A stretch of DNA of 64,000 nt from Ixodes scapularis (GCF_016920785.2 NW_024609884.1:81075346-81139345); one strand, 5' to 3'; positions 47,201 through 52,641 are shown, counted from the first letter of the stretch. Numbers and translations are program-made. Notes: generated from the sequence alone by a model not told the origin.

Positions 47201-49147
47201 AACGGTTCTGTTGACTTAGCATTTCGCGATTTCAGAACGCAAAGAAAGCAGAACGATAACAGAATGGTGCGTATCGACTTTGCCATGTGTTCACTCTTTT
47301 TTCTTTGTGTTCTGAACTCGCAGTGGTAAGAGGGAAGGAGTGGACCTTTCTGGAGACGCCAGCGCCACCAGTGAGCGCTCTGGGGCATTATGGAAACTGT
47401 AAGAGTGTCGTGCCCTTTAGCCAAGCCAAGTCTAGCCTAGTGGAGGTTTTGCATGCTAGGTGGCGCTCGCTACTGCCCGAACTGCAGTACCATTCTTAAT
47501 TCATTCATGAATCCAGGCGAGCTAATGGTCTTCAAACGTTTTTAAGACAAGCCACTTTTTTTTTTTTTTGGCAAAAGAAAATAAAATGTACCAACTAGCT
47601 CAACTGAGTCCCGTAACAAAAACAAACACAAATAAAGAAATGTTGGATGCGTGAGTGATACCTCGCTCTTTTGACGATGATCCATTCAAAAAAGAATGGT
47701 GACCCATCCAGAACGATGGCCCATTAAAAAAAGTGCAATGGACAGACATGCTGCGTGTCCAGGTGCGACCACGTCACCCTGAAAGATCGTCACCTGTCAT
47801 GGCATGTTTCCAAAGGACGTGGGCGATTTTCCTTGCTACGAGAATTCATTATCGTAGCGTATTCGAAAAGACGTTCTTGTATTCTCGCATCAATCGACAA
47901 GGGCCCAGTGGGCAATTTTCGCGCTTCGTGTACAGCGTGTACAGCGCTGCAAAGATTGCAGTCTGCTGTACACAGGAACGCAACACGAACATAGACAACG
48001 TGGTTCTCGCAGGCGGTATGGCGGTAGCAGCAGACGACGGAGCAGCAGCCCTCATTGTTCACATAATGCCTCACGCACACCGCTTGACGGCACACGCTAC
48101 TTTCCAGAAAGGTCCTAGGCCTCGAGATGCAATGTGGGATTGGCGAGAGGCCTTGTGGGATTTTCCGGAATGGTCTATTGGTGCTGCAGCTACTATACTC
48201 TGTTTCACCTTGTGTTGTACCACAGGAAAGGGCTACAAGTGCGAGCTCCTTGTTCTAGGGCACATCTCGGCGGCACAAGCTTTCGTGCACCAAGGGCAGC
48301 TGCCAACGCTATGAGCTCGCGCTTCTAGCCTTCGCTGCGGTACCACATGAGGTGAAACGGAGTATAGATGGCGCGCACTATTGAAAAAGGACCTATTGCA
48401 TGCAATAAAAGTTGTTCATGTTGGGTTTACTACAGTTGATCGAACGCCATTTCATCGAAACTCGTTTCAGAGAACGGGCACGTTTTATCGAAGCTCGGTT
48501 TCGAGAAGGCGGAGCCGCAATTGAGAGAGATGCCGTTTATAGAAAAGAAACGCTATTACTTCTCACGTGTATCACTGGGGCGCGTGTTAACCCCCGTGTT
48601 CACGCCGCTTTGCGGCGACAGTCTACGGCGGCTCATTACAAAAATGTTAACCCACCTGACCCATCCGTACACACTGTTTCGCAGCAGCCGAATTCGCAAA
48701 AGGAGGCTCGTCGCCATTTTCTCTTAGCTGGGTTCCTCTATAAAGGGATTTGATTAACTGGTCGGTTAAAAGGCGTTCGCTAAAACAAGCTTCTCTAAAC
48801 CGCATGCCTCCGGTTTATATGCTAGAGCTGTCACTTTGGAGGCGCCAGTTGCATGATTTGACCACCCTGTGGCCTCCTTGCAGGAGCTGCCAGAAGAGGA
48901 GCTCCTGAACGAGCAGCGCGTCAATCCTGAAATGTGGGACACGTTCGATGTGCTTTCGCGCGTGCGCTACTGGCTGCTCCACGAAGATCTCGAGCAGGCT
49001 CTCCGGTACGCCACGCAACTGCGCGGCGAGCCTCGCCAAGTAGCACGCGACTGGATCCGCGAAGTGCGGCTGCATCTGGAAGCGAAACAGGCGGCAACAG
49101 CACTCATGGCTTTTGCTGCTGCCACCATCGCTGAAGATGTGCAGTAA
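14238..49147 (+). CDS. IMMT: MIC60/mitofilin (MICOS subunit), whole 15-exon gene
   Basis: MIC60 is the core MICOS subunit that holds crista junctions together. It is anchored in the mitochondrial inner membrane, with most of the protein in the intermembrane space. Coding exons: 14238-14282, 18461-18531, 18961-19125, 19612-19726, 19821-19884, 21295-21381, 21453-21589, 22231-22328, 22404-22539, 22669-22786, 23039-23130, 23207-23311, 36732-36960, 40289-40644, 48884-49147. Every junction has AG/GT and the phases join without a break to 2082 nt (693 residues plus stop). Human MIC60 is 758. Order of regions: presequence, membrane helix (about 41-62), proline-rich linker (about 138-153), long coiled coil (about 155-490), conserved mitofilin C-terminal domain (about 490-690). 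Introns 12-14 are 13.4, 3.3 and 8.2 kb and full of transposons, though the gene looks intact. Confidence 0.93.
14283..14804. other. MIC60 intron 1, left part
   Basis: Intron sequence between exon 1 and the hAT element at 14805. Nothing recognisable. Confidence 0.6.
14805..15649. mobile_element. hAT-type DNA transposon remnant with 8-bp target duplication
   Basis: The termini are CAGACATGTACACGTT (left) and CGTTACGTACATGTCTG (right), flanked on both sides by CACGAAGG (14797-14804 and 15650-15657). CAG-type ends and an 8-bp duplication are hAT hallmarks. Subterminal zones are rich in AGTAACGAGTTAC-like repeats on both sides. The 845-bp copy retains only a transposase C-terminal fragment, so it is non-autonomous. 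Confidence 0.88.
15028..15200 (-). pseudogene. hAT transposase C-terminal fragment
   Basis: On the - strand a frame ending at TAG (15030-15028) reads LLLKHNTAVPSSVSVERLF then SVAGDVFSKKRGNMTDTNLDR. This is the hAT dimerisation-domain signature (S..ERLFS.AG......R..M....L). The catalytic RNase H-like core is absent and the fragment cannot be a working transposase. It lies inside the element with hAT ends, so family and ends agree. Confidence 0.8.
15658..16638. other. MIC60 intron 1, middle part
   Basis: A poly-G tract lies near 16030-16057. Small open frames are not gene-like. Otherwise nothing recognised. Confidence 0.5.
16669..16857. mobile_element. 189-bp near-perfect palindromic MITE
   Basis: Starts TTAAGGCCCGTTCACACTC and ends GAGTGTGAAACGGGCCTT. 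The two halves pair along almost their whole length, with a loop near GGATGCACTGC. The ends are the same type as the element at 1746-3212. The right TTAA is mutated. Confidence 0.8.
17148..17678. mobile_element. TTAA-flanked MITE (TTAAAGGGGGGGTGCAACG family)
   Basis: Left end TTAAAGGGGGGGTGCAACGA and right end ATCGTTGCACCCC...CTTTAA are inverted, with TTAA on both sides. A related partial copy starts at 43500. No transposase. Confidence 0.75.
17862..18310. mobile_element. TTAA-flanked MITE (TTAAAGGGAC family)
   Basis: Left TTAAAGGGACCC and right GAGTCCCTTAA, with TTAA at both ends, about 450 bp, AT-rich interior, no coding sequence. Confidence 0.6.
18461..18531 (+). CDS. IMMT: MIC60 exon 2: rest of presequence
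   Basis: Acceptor aatctttcag. The exon reads LSGNKQKSPSTVQSRRQSTS then SSGG, which parallels the human ...CRRYSTSGSSG stretch before the membrane helix. RRQSTSS is a plausible processing-peptidase region. The exon ends in phase 2 before a GTTTGT donor, weaker than consensus. The joined codon is GG|C. Confidence 0.75.
18714..18755. repeat. Small perfect hairpin in MIC60 intron 2
   Basis: 19-bp perfect arms (GCAGAAGTGCAATCATGCA and its reverse complement) with a GAAG loop, followed by another partial repeat of the arm. Confidence 0.85.
18961..19125 (+). CDS. IMMT: MIC60 exon 3: inner-membrane helix
   Basis: Acceptor catgcattgcag. Encodes SGKAVAVTAGVAVVGVGATL followed by AYAKFDPDFRQKAQSSVPYG and FFNSILGPAE. 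The Gly/Ala/Val-rich hydrophobic stretch (about residues 41-62) is the single transmembrane segment. YAKFD..FR and the VPY...F..LGPA motif match the human YAKWDSHFRE...IPYSDKLFEMVLGPA. This is the firmest family signature at the N-terminal end. It ends in phase 2 at a GTAAGT donor. Confidence 0.95.
19612..19726 (+). CDS. IMMT: MIC60 exon 4: linker after membrane helix
   Basis: Encodes ATSSKQQGRTAQLPPVDKIK and EKALESSLLRKKPPIESSQ. Low-conservation linker in the intermembrane space. Acceptor ccataatccag, donor GTAGGT. Accepted because it completes the GC|G codon and keeps the frame open. Confidence 0.8.
19821..19884 (+). CDS. IMMT: MIC60 exon 5: proline-rich linker
   Basis: Encodes QDTKSVLPPPPPITAPPSSP then K, ending in phase 1. 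The tandem CAGCAG at the acceptor allows a one-codon shift (start 19821 or 19824) without changing frame, a typical NAGNAG situation. Confidence 0.75.
20294..20631. mobile_element. TTAA-flanked MITE (TTAAAGGGAAG family)
   Basis: Left TTAAAGGGAAGATGGGG and right GTAGCTTCCCTTTAA, with TTAA on both sides. About 340 bp in MIC60 intron 5. No coding sequence. Confidence 0.65.
20640..20815. repeat. Dispersed repeat, copy 1 (inverted relative to 34265-34400)
   Basis: The segment with CTGAGCTACTCCCTGCAGAA matches, in reverse complement, TTGCAGGGAATAGCTCAGAG near 34357. Unknown family. Confidence 0.55.
21295..21381 (+). CDS. IMMT: MIC60 exon 6: start of coiled coil
   Basis: Acceptor cacggtgcttgcag; encodes EKTPSPRDLELEAQKQLRDI then REKTERQNF, charged and helical. 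Ends in phase 1 at GTGAGT. Matches the position of the human region before its SLAKSLEDALRQ stretch. Confidence 0.85.
21453..21589 (+). CDS. IMMT: MIC60 exon 7: coiled coil
   Basis: Acceptor tgttggatgcag; encodes ALEQSLREAQAEAEKYTQDA then VVSQLAAKEAMQLYVQKLYR and ALDDAR, equivalent to human [20 protein letters not shown]. Donor GTTCGT at 21590 is weak but gives phase 0, matching exon 8. Confidence 0.88.
22231..22328 (+). CDS. IMMT: MIC60 exon 8: coiled coil
   Basis: Acceptor gttcttgcag; encodes DSEDQFMWDEALKAKESKLA and AVEKANIKAAQAW. The W..ALK.....AV.KA pattern parallels human W..VEGALKERRKAVDEA. Ends in phase 2 (TG|G, Trp) at GTGAGG. Confidence 0.88.
22404..22539 (+). CDS. IMMT: MIC60 exon 9: coiled coil
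   Basis: Acceptor tggattacag; encodes KAVENLQSVIRKGQENKETQ and ANLSLGPAEHVANIARDQLR, then NAESE. Parallels human KMKSVIENAKK...A...I..AE. Phase 0 at GTGAAG. Confidence 0.88.
22669..22786 (+). CDS. IMMT: MIC60 exon 10: coiled coil to central conserved motif
   Basis: Acceptor cagtcacag; encodes SAKEATKIATDYKDMIEKAR and KHFQEEIEALLPDAKFGEQ. The Y..M...AR..F..E...L.P motif equals human [23 protein letters not shown]. Ends in phase 1 (G|GT). Confidence 0.92.
23039..23130 (+). CDS. IMMT: MIC60 exon 11: LSEDELNLLVAHAHRRV motif
   Basis: Acceptor tgacgcag; encodes QKLSEDELNLLVAHAHRRVE and LLTKALAKMQ. Human MIC60 has LSTDDLNSLIAHAHRRIDQLNREL at this place, one of the clearest matches in the gene. Phase 0 at GTGACT. 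Confidence 0.96.
23207..23311 (+). CDS. IMMT: MIC60 exon 12: coiled coil
   Basis: Acceptor ctcgcacag; encodes VTEQERAQMFQRQQERANRD and LERQRAEIDATLEVK, highly charged helix. 35 whole codons, phase 0 at GTGGGC. The next exon is 13.4 kb away. Confidence 0.9.
23648..24526. mobile_element. TTAA-flanked element (TTAAAGGGCAACTCCGCT family)
   Basis: Left TTAAAGGGCAACTCCGCT and right AGCGGAGTTGCCTTTTAA, inverted with TTAA on both sides; about 880 bp, includes a poly-G tract near 24120. No transposase. Confidence 0.75.
24527..25268. other. MIC60 intron 12, no feature recognised
   Basis: AT-rich intron with A/T runs. Nothing gene-like. Confidence 0.5.
25269..25762. mobile_element. TTAA-flanked MITE (TTAAAGGGCAACTGCTG family)
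   Basis: Left TTAAAGGGCAACTGCTGTC and right CAAAGTTGCCCTTTAA with TTAA at both ends; 494 bp. Ends related to the element at 23648-24526. Confidence 0.7.
26225..26337 (-). repeat. 3' LTR of gypsy element 1
   Basis: 113 bp, TG...CA ends (read on the + strand TGTGTTGGTGG...ACAGCACA). Very short for an LTR. Confidence 0.9.
26338..27110 (-). pseudogene. Integrase region of gypsy element 1
   Basis: On the - strand, pieces read FARHGTPEVVFSDNGP and then FARERGFEHRTSSPRYPQSN with GFVEGAVGIIKKSLKR downstream. This is the DDE integrase core around the second Asp (SDNGP) and the P..NG..E.... motif with the catalytic Glu. Stops and frame changes split it. Confidence 0.85.
27380..28065 (-). pseudogene. 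RNase H region of gypsy element 1
   Basis: Fragments such as SADASSYGLGAVL and TGLHIEIETDHKPLVPIF are the standard Ty3/gypsy RNase H landmarks (D..S...GAVL and TDHKPL). Broken by in-frame stops. Confidence 0.85.
28202..29133 (-). pseudogene. Reverse transcriptase region of gypsy element 1
   Basis: On the - strand the 29133-28426 frame carries KMGIIKPVEEPTE, MVIVRKGNGDIRICADLTEL, YFSKIDANSGFWQ and LPLGISSAPEFFQ, typical fingers/palm motifs. It breaks just before the catalytic loop. The continuation (28441-28202) reads NINDVLIYAD where YVDD-like residues are expected, then CEFSVRRVKFLGHVID. The altered catalytic loop and frame break mark it as dead. Confidence 0.9.
29170..29460 (-). pseudogene. 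Zinc-knuckle and protease region of gypsy element 1
   Basis: A CX2CX4HX4C knuckle (CNKCRKLGHYSLVC) reads intact near 29348-29395. A second one upstream contains an in-frame stop. Downstream, FKVDTSADVTVIP corresponds to the D(S/T)(G/A) aspartic protease site, here DTSA. Confidence 0.8.
29626..30058 (-). pseudogene. Gag region of gypsy element 1
   Basis: Starts ATG at 30058 and reads MASPSIAATNSFQGQPPVEL and LDDWPHWKRRFERF, the W..W..RFE-type capsid start seen in many arthropod gypsy elements. It shifts frame near 29777. Confidence 0.75.
30104..30216 (-). repeat. 5' LTR of gypsy element 1
   Basis: 113 bp, same length as its partner, TG...CA ends, flanked outside by CAATC. Confidence 0.9.
30440..31245. 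mobile_element. Decayed fold-back element
   Basis: Inverted segments face each other: GTCTCCGACTGGTGTG (30748) with CACACCAGTCGGAGAC (31119), AAAAGTGGTCCC (30788) with GGGACCACTTTT (31093), and TGACGTCACAGAAG with a mirrored TGACGTCATC near 31074. AATGCAAAAGCAT boxes near 30435 and 31240 may be the outer ends. No coding sequence. Confidence 0.6.
31617..33090. mobile_element. TTAA-type element interrupted by another TTAA element
   Basis: From TTAAAGGGGAAACTCCAGTC the sequence to about 31910 matches 42827-43135, including TGCAATGTTGGAGGCACTTT versus CACAATGTTGGAAGCACTTT. It is split at 31911-32913 by a younger element. A mirrored TTGCTTCCAACATTGCATG box lies at 32970-32990. The right end is unclear. 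Confidence 0.6.
31911..32913. mobile_element. TTAA-flanked element (TTAAAGGGGCCCTGCAA family)
   Basis: Left TTAAAGGGGCCCTGCAATCA and right CTTGCAGGGCCCCTTTAA, inverted, TTAA duplicated at both ends, about 1.0 kb. Inserted into the older element around it. No transposase recognised. Confidence 0.82.
33100..34260. other. MIC60 intron 12, no gene recognised
   Basis: Open frames up to 166 codons exist on the - strand (33568-34068), but they resemble no family and have no splice-site context. Treated as chance. Confidence 0.45.
34265..34400. repeat. Dispersed repeat, copy 2
   Basis: Reverse-complement match to 20640-20815 around GCAGGGAATAGCTCAGAGAC. Unknown family. Confidence 0.55.
34401..36731. 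other. MIC60 intron 12, right end, nothing recognised
   Basis: No repeat pair, exon or RNA gene that I can support. It ends at the exon 13 acceptor. Confidence 0.45.
36732..36960 (+). CDS. IMMT: MIC60 exon 13: coiled coil and LRRQVAAHTEHL motif
   Basis: Acceptor cttgctcgcag; encodes LENQKEAFEQELQQQLRRQV then AAHTEHLKEALEDQRHDLDR, ending KLQGMEGYLKG. Human MIC60 has MENEMRTQLRRQAAAHTDHLRDVL and ...ARLRGIEQAVQ in the same places. Ends in phase 1 at GTGAAT. It follows the 13.4-kb intron 12. Confidence 0.96.
37286..37535. repeat. 125-bp tandem duplication
   Basis: Two head-to-tail copies (37286-37410 and 37411-37535) anchored by ATTTGGCAAA at 37291 and 37416. They differ at scattered bases. Confidence 0.85.
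37817..38374 (-). other. Basic open frame of unknown origin, one stop
   Basis: On the - strand two open frames in the same phase (38374-38030 and 37999-37817) are separated by a stop. They are Arg/Lys-rich (KERRRTQQRKWVRNRRKAAL, KRKREAQRRQ). This looks like a nuclear or transposon-encoded protein remnant, but I recognise no family. A + strand frame over the same bases is not better. It lies in MIC60 intron 13. Confidence 0.25.
39003..39540. mobile_element. Possible pogo/Tigger-like fragment
   Basis: CAGTCAAGCCCGGTTATATT at 39001-39022 resembles Tigger-type ends. The right end is not clear. The rest is a low-complexity A-rich stretch and yields only Phe-rich artefact frames on the - strand. 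Confidence 0.3.
40289..40644 (+). CDS. IMMT: MIC60 exon 14: mitofilin C-terminal domain
   Basis: Acceptor gatccgacag, which joins G|CC to give ARDELDRVSQQAKGLWLACQ; later ASIPEEALSRGVYPEVALKE and VALVDERGGSLFRYLASYLQ, ending FIVYPK. Human equivalents are ARKAHQLWLSVEALK, AAIPPESLTRGVYSEETLRA and RRVAMIDETRNSLYQYFLSYLQ. The exon is clearly GC-rich compared with the intron around it. Phase 0 at GTGAGC. Confidence 0.97.
40840..40990. repeat. Dispersed repeat, copy 2
   Basis: Matches 5679-5805 (GACAGGGCGTGTCTTTTGAA, CCTCCAGCA, GAAGGTGGGAAGCTC). Lies just after MIC60 exon 14. Confidence 0.6.
41901..41985. repeat. ~20-bp tandem repeat GTTCAAACTGTCGTCTG
   Basis: Three to four imperfect head-to-tail copies of GTTCAAACTGTCGTCTGNTA. 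Confidence 0.75.
42185..42830. mobile_element. TTAA-flanked MITE (TTAAAGGGATACTTCAACG family)
   Basis: Left TTAAAGGGATACTTCAACGA and right TCGTTGTAGTATCCCTTTAA, inverted with TTAA at both ends, 646 bp. It abuts the next TTAA element and shares a TTAA with it. Confidence 0.82.
42827..43140. mobile_element. Left part of TTAA element related to 31617-31910
   Basis: TTAAGGGGGAACACCGGTCT and the following 300 bp match the left part of the element at 31617. The right end was not found. Confidence 0.6.
43500..43790. mobile_element. Partial copy of TTAAAGG..TGCAACG-type element
   Basis: TTAAAGGAGCTGTGCGACAA and downstream GTTGGTGCCTGACACTTCTG match 17148-17270. Only the left part is recognisable. 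Confidence 0.5.
44235..44592. repeat. Fold-back region with perfect 21-bp hairpin
   Basis: The hairpin arms are 44538-44558 and 44572-44592, with a 13-nt loop. The left arm contains TTGGTGACCCTACTTCGA and the right arm is its exact complement. Around it, AATTAGAAACTTGCTGAGCG (44235) faces CGCTCGGCAAGTTTCTAAT (44489), so a larger fold-back is likely. Confidence 0.7.
44880..45460. repeat. Minisatellite, ~133-173-bp unit
   Basis: Units carry CGGGAATYCGCTACRAA (44967, 45140, 45285, 45418), TGTCACGGGA, ATACCGCAGAT and GCAGCAGATTCG. Spacings 173, 145 and 133 show indels between units. Unusually few stops occur, giving open frames up to 171 codons in several phases. I consider these a by-product of repeat composition. 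Confidence 0.7.
46090..46328. repeat. ~131-bp tandem duplication
   Basis: Two copies anchored by AGCGAAAACCACGAACG. Second-copy features: GCACCACGCGGACACATACA and TTGAGAAATCACGGGCAC. Copies differ at many sites. Confidence 0.7.
46610..46870. repeat. Degenerate ~45-bp repeat
   Basis: Repeated boxes such as GGTGACATTCCAGCGAAATC and GGTGAAGTTTCAGTGAAATC suggest a decayed tandem array. Boundaries are approximate. Confidence 0.4.
46871..48193. other. MIC60 intron 14, no gene recognised
   Basis: A + strand frame of 193 codons (47733-48314) overlaps a MITE and resembles no family. Nothing supportable. Confidence 0.4.
48194..48366. mobile_element. Short inverted-repeat MITE, copy 2
   Basis: Ends TATACTCTGTTTCACCTTGT and AGGTGAAACGGAGTATA. 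Inverted copy of the family at 5440-5612, with the same internal GAGCTCGCGCTTCTAGCC box. Confidence 0.8.
48884..49147 (+). CDS. IMMT: MIC60 exon 15: C-terminal end and stop
   Basis: Acceptor gcctccttgcag; encodes ELPEEELLNEQRVNPEMWDT, then FDVLSRVRYWLLHEDLEQAL and RYATQLRGEPRQVARDWIRE, then EAKQAATALMAFAAATIAED and VQ before TAA. Human equivalents: DINTFKLLSYASYCIEHGDLELAAKFVNQLKGESRRVAQDWLKEARMTLETKQ. The tract around QLRGEPRQVARDW is the mitofilin signature closest to the membrane-binding C-terminal end. Confidence 0.97.
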   Translation, partial: ELPEEELLNEQRVNPEMWDTFDVLSRVRYWLLHEDLEQALRYATQLRGEPRQVARDWIREVRLHLEAKQAATALMAFAAATIAEDVQ

Positions 49148-50678
49148 CGCTTGTGATGCACATGTGCGCCTCTCTGCTGCGAGGTTTGAGCTGCGGGGTG
49201 TGCTGGGAGGTTTGCCTACCTGCCGCCCTCCGGTCTTTAGTGGTGGTCGCTGTTCGGAAAAGGCTTGCCTCAGTTTGGCTGGCAGGCTGCTGTCAGCAGA
49301 GCAGTGATTCCTTGAGGGCCGTGCTGGTTTGGAGTGTGCTGAACTTCGGTTTCTGTATATGTGCATAGGGCTGTGGTGGCACCTGTGAAAAGGATGTGGC
49401 CGGCGTTGTATGACTGCTAGTTAATTGCCTCGAGTTAAGGAAGTAAAATGTTTAGTTACTGGGATTCCTCGTTGCCCAACTTGTGGTATAGTTTGTTGGT
49501 TTATTGTGAAATGTGTGATCTAACGAGGTAGAAGGTTACACTTTATCTCTGGGAGGACGCTTTTAACTGCCATAAATGAGCTTGCGTCTCGGGGACGTTA
49601 CATTGCCAGACAGACGTGACAGCCAAACTGCAGCAAGCATCTTTCATGTCAGGACCAAACTTTCTGGAAGTTAGGCGCATTGCTCAGAAAGCATCCTCAT
49701 ATGCCACATCGGCTGCTGAGTAGGTTGAACCATTTTCTCTTTAGAAGGGAGCACACAATTTACTAATTGGTCTCTAGACCCACCATCAGTTTGGCAGGCC
49801 AAATTATTGGAACATGGAATATTTTGGAACTTTCTCTGGCTTCTAAGCAAAAAGCTAGTGCACTTTTTTTTTTATTTTTTTTAGTGGGTTGCTGTGGTTC
49901 TATTGCCTTTATTTTTGTTAAACGTGATATCTTACTGCATTACAATATTTAATTTGAATTTTGAATTCTTCCTTCTGTTGACTACGTTCCTGGCGACTCC
50001 GAGCGGTTCAACTCGCCACGTGAGTGATTTGTAGCAGTACCATCTAGAAGACAAGGCGTGCACATTTCCTCCTACGTCAACACTAGTGACAACTCTCGTT
50101 ATCGCGAGCGCGTCCCCGATGCGTCGGTGGCGTTTTTCAACGAGCTTGGTGCTGGCGCGCAGTGAAGCTTCGTTGCATCGAGCTTCAACGCGTCGGCTTC
50201 CTGGGGCGGATCGGGAATCCACCAGCGTTTTGGATCCACTAACGAAGTAGTGGGCATTGCAAACCTCGTCTTCTAGATGGTATGTAGAGCCTCGAAGGTC
50301 TTGTTTATATAGACAATTCGTCTGTCTCATTATTAAAATGAAAACAGCTTTGCAACTATTCAATTCTAGACTTGCTCGTGAAATTCAGCCTTCAAGAAAT
50401 GATAAAAGTAGTGCACTACTTGATCAGGATTCACCACCTGTATTTTCATGTGCAACCCACGAGCCCTCCGAAATATAGTTTGTTCAAATTATCCCTCGCG
50501 TGGCCTTTCGAATGTTCGTTTCTATTCGCTATACTGACTCCAACATTACACTCTCTGCTTTCACACACATCCTCTTGAAGTTGTTTTATACACCCTACAA
50601 TCCCGCGTTCTTCTCGAGAGGCGCGTTGTCTGCTAGTATCAGGTGCATATCGACAAAAATTAAGAGTACCCGGTACGA
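49148..50678. other. MIC60 3' UTR and intergenic region
   Basis: The MIC60 3' UTR must begin here. No clear AATAAA was found close to the stop. An inverted pair ACCATCTAGAAGAC (50039) / GTCTTCTAGATGGT (50269) marks another fold-back repeat. MIC60 and the next gene are tail to tail. Confidence 0.5.
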
Positions 50679-51305
50679 TCATCTGATCATTCGCACGAAG
50701 TTCTTGAGCAGGCCCTCCGCGCTGAGGTCTGCGTAGCGTATAGTGCCCGCCATGACGCTGCGAAGCACGTTTTCGACGACATAACGCACACACCGTTCAG
50801 CGTGACGTTTCAGCACGTAGGTAAAGAGGTTCGCGATGGAGCCCCCGTAAATGTCCATTTCATCGATGGAAGCATTCAGGCCGATGATCTTTTTTGAGCG
50901 AGAGCGCGTGCAAGCGGCCCTTGCCGCTCTCGAAATCCGTGCCGGCCGAGAAGTTCATACTGACGGCTTTCACGTCGAAGGAAAACTGTCGTCGGTTGTG
51001 GTATAGAGGCGAGCTGACGAAGGGGCTGCCGACGACGCGGGCCGGGGTCAGGACTACGGTGAGGGCGCCGTGGAGGGGCCCCATCTCGAGCATGGAGTGC
51101 ACGTCCACGGTGCTGGTGAAGCGCATCACCACGGCGTCGCTGCGGTGCAGGGTGCGGATGCCCGTGACGCGGCCGTTGAGCTCCCGCAGCAAGCCGGCCC
51201 AGTCATCTTCGAGGACCATCGGCTGCACGAAGATTGGGTTCAGGAACGACAGCTTGGCCACGCTCTTCACGAACTCGTCCACTTTGGTCTGGTTGGATGG
51301 AGCGT
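50679..51305 (-). CDS. Secreted TULIP/group-7-allergen-like protein, exon 2, frame broken by one base
   Basis: The exon starts at 51305 after acceptor ctattcgcgcag and reads DAPSNQTKVDEFVKSVAKLS, then DDWAGLLRELNGRVTGIRTL, VVMRFTSTVDVHSMLEMGPL and FSFDVKAVSMNFSAGTDFES. A run of six A (T6 at 50890-50895 on +) throws the frame off. As written it stops at 50860. In the neighbouring frame a helical segment (GLNASIDEMDIYGGSIANLF, VRYVVENVLRS) continues to a stop at 50681-50679. The pattern of an NG..TG...L..... beta segment and a late amphipathic helix resembles TULIP-fold lipid-binding proteins such as mite group 7 allergens. That is tentative. With one base fewer the product would be about 241 residues. 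Confidence 0.6.
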
Positions 51306-51470
51306 CTGCGCGAATAGTTTTAGTAGATCGTTGCGATGACTCCGATACCCGATACTCCACCGCCGCCTTTGCGTATGCGTCGTATCGTTGTCAGGGATAT
51401 CTGAGGTATTGGAACGATCTACTAAACCTCTAATACTGATGCTGTGGTTGCGAAAGGTTGCATTCCTTAC
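51306..51470 (-). other. 165-bp intron mostly made of an inverted repeat
   Basis: Bases 51317-51429 form a fold-back with perfect end arms (TTTAGTAGATCGTT / AACGATCTACTAAA). This leaves only about 11 bp and 41 bp of other sequence next to the acceptor and donor. Confidence 0.65.
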
Positions 51471-51570
51471 CTGTGTTTGTGGTGGCCGTCAAGGAGTAGG
51501 CCATGGCGGTCAGAGTGAGCACGCACTGGTTCGCCAGAAGTCCCGTGCATAGGGTGCTGGACCTGGCCAT
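51471..51570 (-). CDS. Same secreted-protein gene, exon 1: signal peptide
   Basis: ATG at 51570-51568 opens MARSSTLCTGLLANQCVLTL and TAMAYSLTATTNT, a basic start followed by a hydrophobic stretch that ends in small residues, as in a signal peptide. The consensus donor GTAAGG follows. The exon ends in phase 1 (G), which joins AC of exon 2 to give Asp, so frame and splice sites fit. Confidence 0.65.
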
Positions 51571-52641
51571 CGGACGAGAGCACGCATCTCCTCACAGCCG
51601 TCATGGTTTACGCGTCCATCCTGGATGGACTTGTGTTTCTCTCTACAGCGAGCCGCCTGGTGCGGTGTGGCGGTGCCCTGCTGACGTAGCTTCGCGAGCT
51701 TTGTGGGTTTTATGCTGCCTTCTTTTCTTCGCCATGGTGTACGCTAGACGCGTCTATCGTAAAAGAAAATGCCCTTGTTTGCCCGTCCCGTCCACGCGCC
51801 ACGAGCGGGTTTTCATGTTGTACAGCGTACATATAACTACGGAGGCAGTGAAAAAATCGCAGGAGGACGCATAAGCTTCGGATTTAAGAGTGGAACGCGA
51901 TAGCTAAACATAAACCCCTGCTCGTCCGCAAGCGTGTCTATGAGGACTGCGTACCGTAATGTAAGGCAGGCTTAGGGCAGGATGTTTTGAGTTGGAGTTT
52001 AAAAAAATGCCACCGTCACCCTTTTATAAGAAAACAACAACTTTTTTCTTTAAGTTACGAAAACTCTTCCCGTAAAAACTTGAATTGAGCAGAGAAAGAT
52101 AGTTGTCTCATTAGGCACTGCTTGCTTTCTCTGCAAAAATCCTGAATCTTTAGAACATCTTTTTAGATTGCTGGGACGCCCTGCCGTCCTGTGACGTTCC
52201 CCAGAGGGCTATCAAAATATCTTTCTTTAACTCCATACACACTAAAAAGAAGAAAGAAAAAAAAAGGGGGTATATTCTTACACCACTTGTCACATACACG
52301 ACACCCCTAAACTTCAGTTGAACGTGCAGCGCACTGACGTTGAACCGACGCTACCAAATTTCACGAGAGGCTTGATAGCCGAGTCGTACAACTCATTAAA
52401 AAAAAGCTAATGTTCGTGTAACTGACTGAAGAAAAAAAAAAAGGGGGGGGGGGGGGGTTCTTGGCTTTACCAGCCCTACTGCAAAACCTGTTTTTTTTTT
52501 TTTGTTTTTTTTTCTAGACATACATATTTTAGCTGCTTTATATGTTGCATCGCACCGTCATCAACCCTCGAAAAAGTTGGGGAGGTCCGTTCGACGTCAA
52601 TGCGCTGTACATCCAACTGAAGTTATGGGGTGTCATATATG
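51571..52641. other. Upstream of the secreted-protein gene, nothing recognised
   Basis: This should hold the promoter of the - strand gene. I could not place a TATA box or initiator. A poly-G tract lies near 52445 and T runs near 52490. Confidence 0.45.

Noticed and set aside
47733..48314. 193-codon + strand frame
   Set aside because: Runs into a palindromic MITE, has no known motif, and shows no splice support.
50894..51433. 179-codon + strand frame
   Set aside because: Antisense to the spliced secreted-protein gene, which has splice sites and a signal peptide on the - strand.
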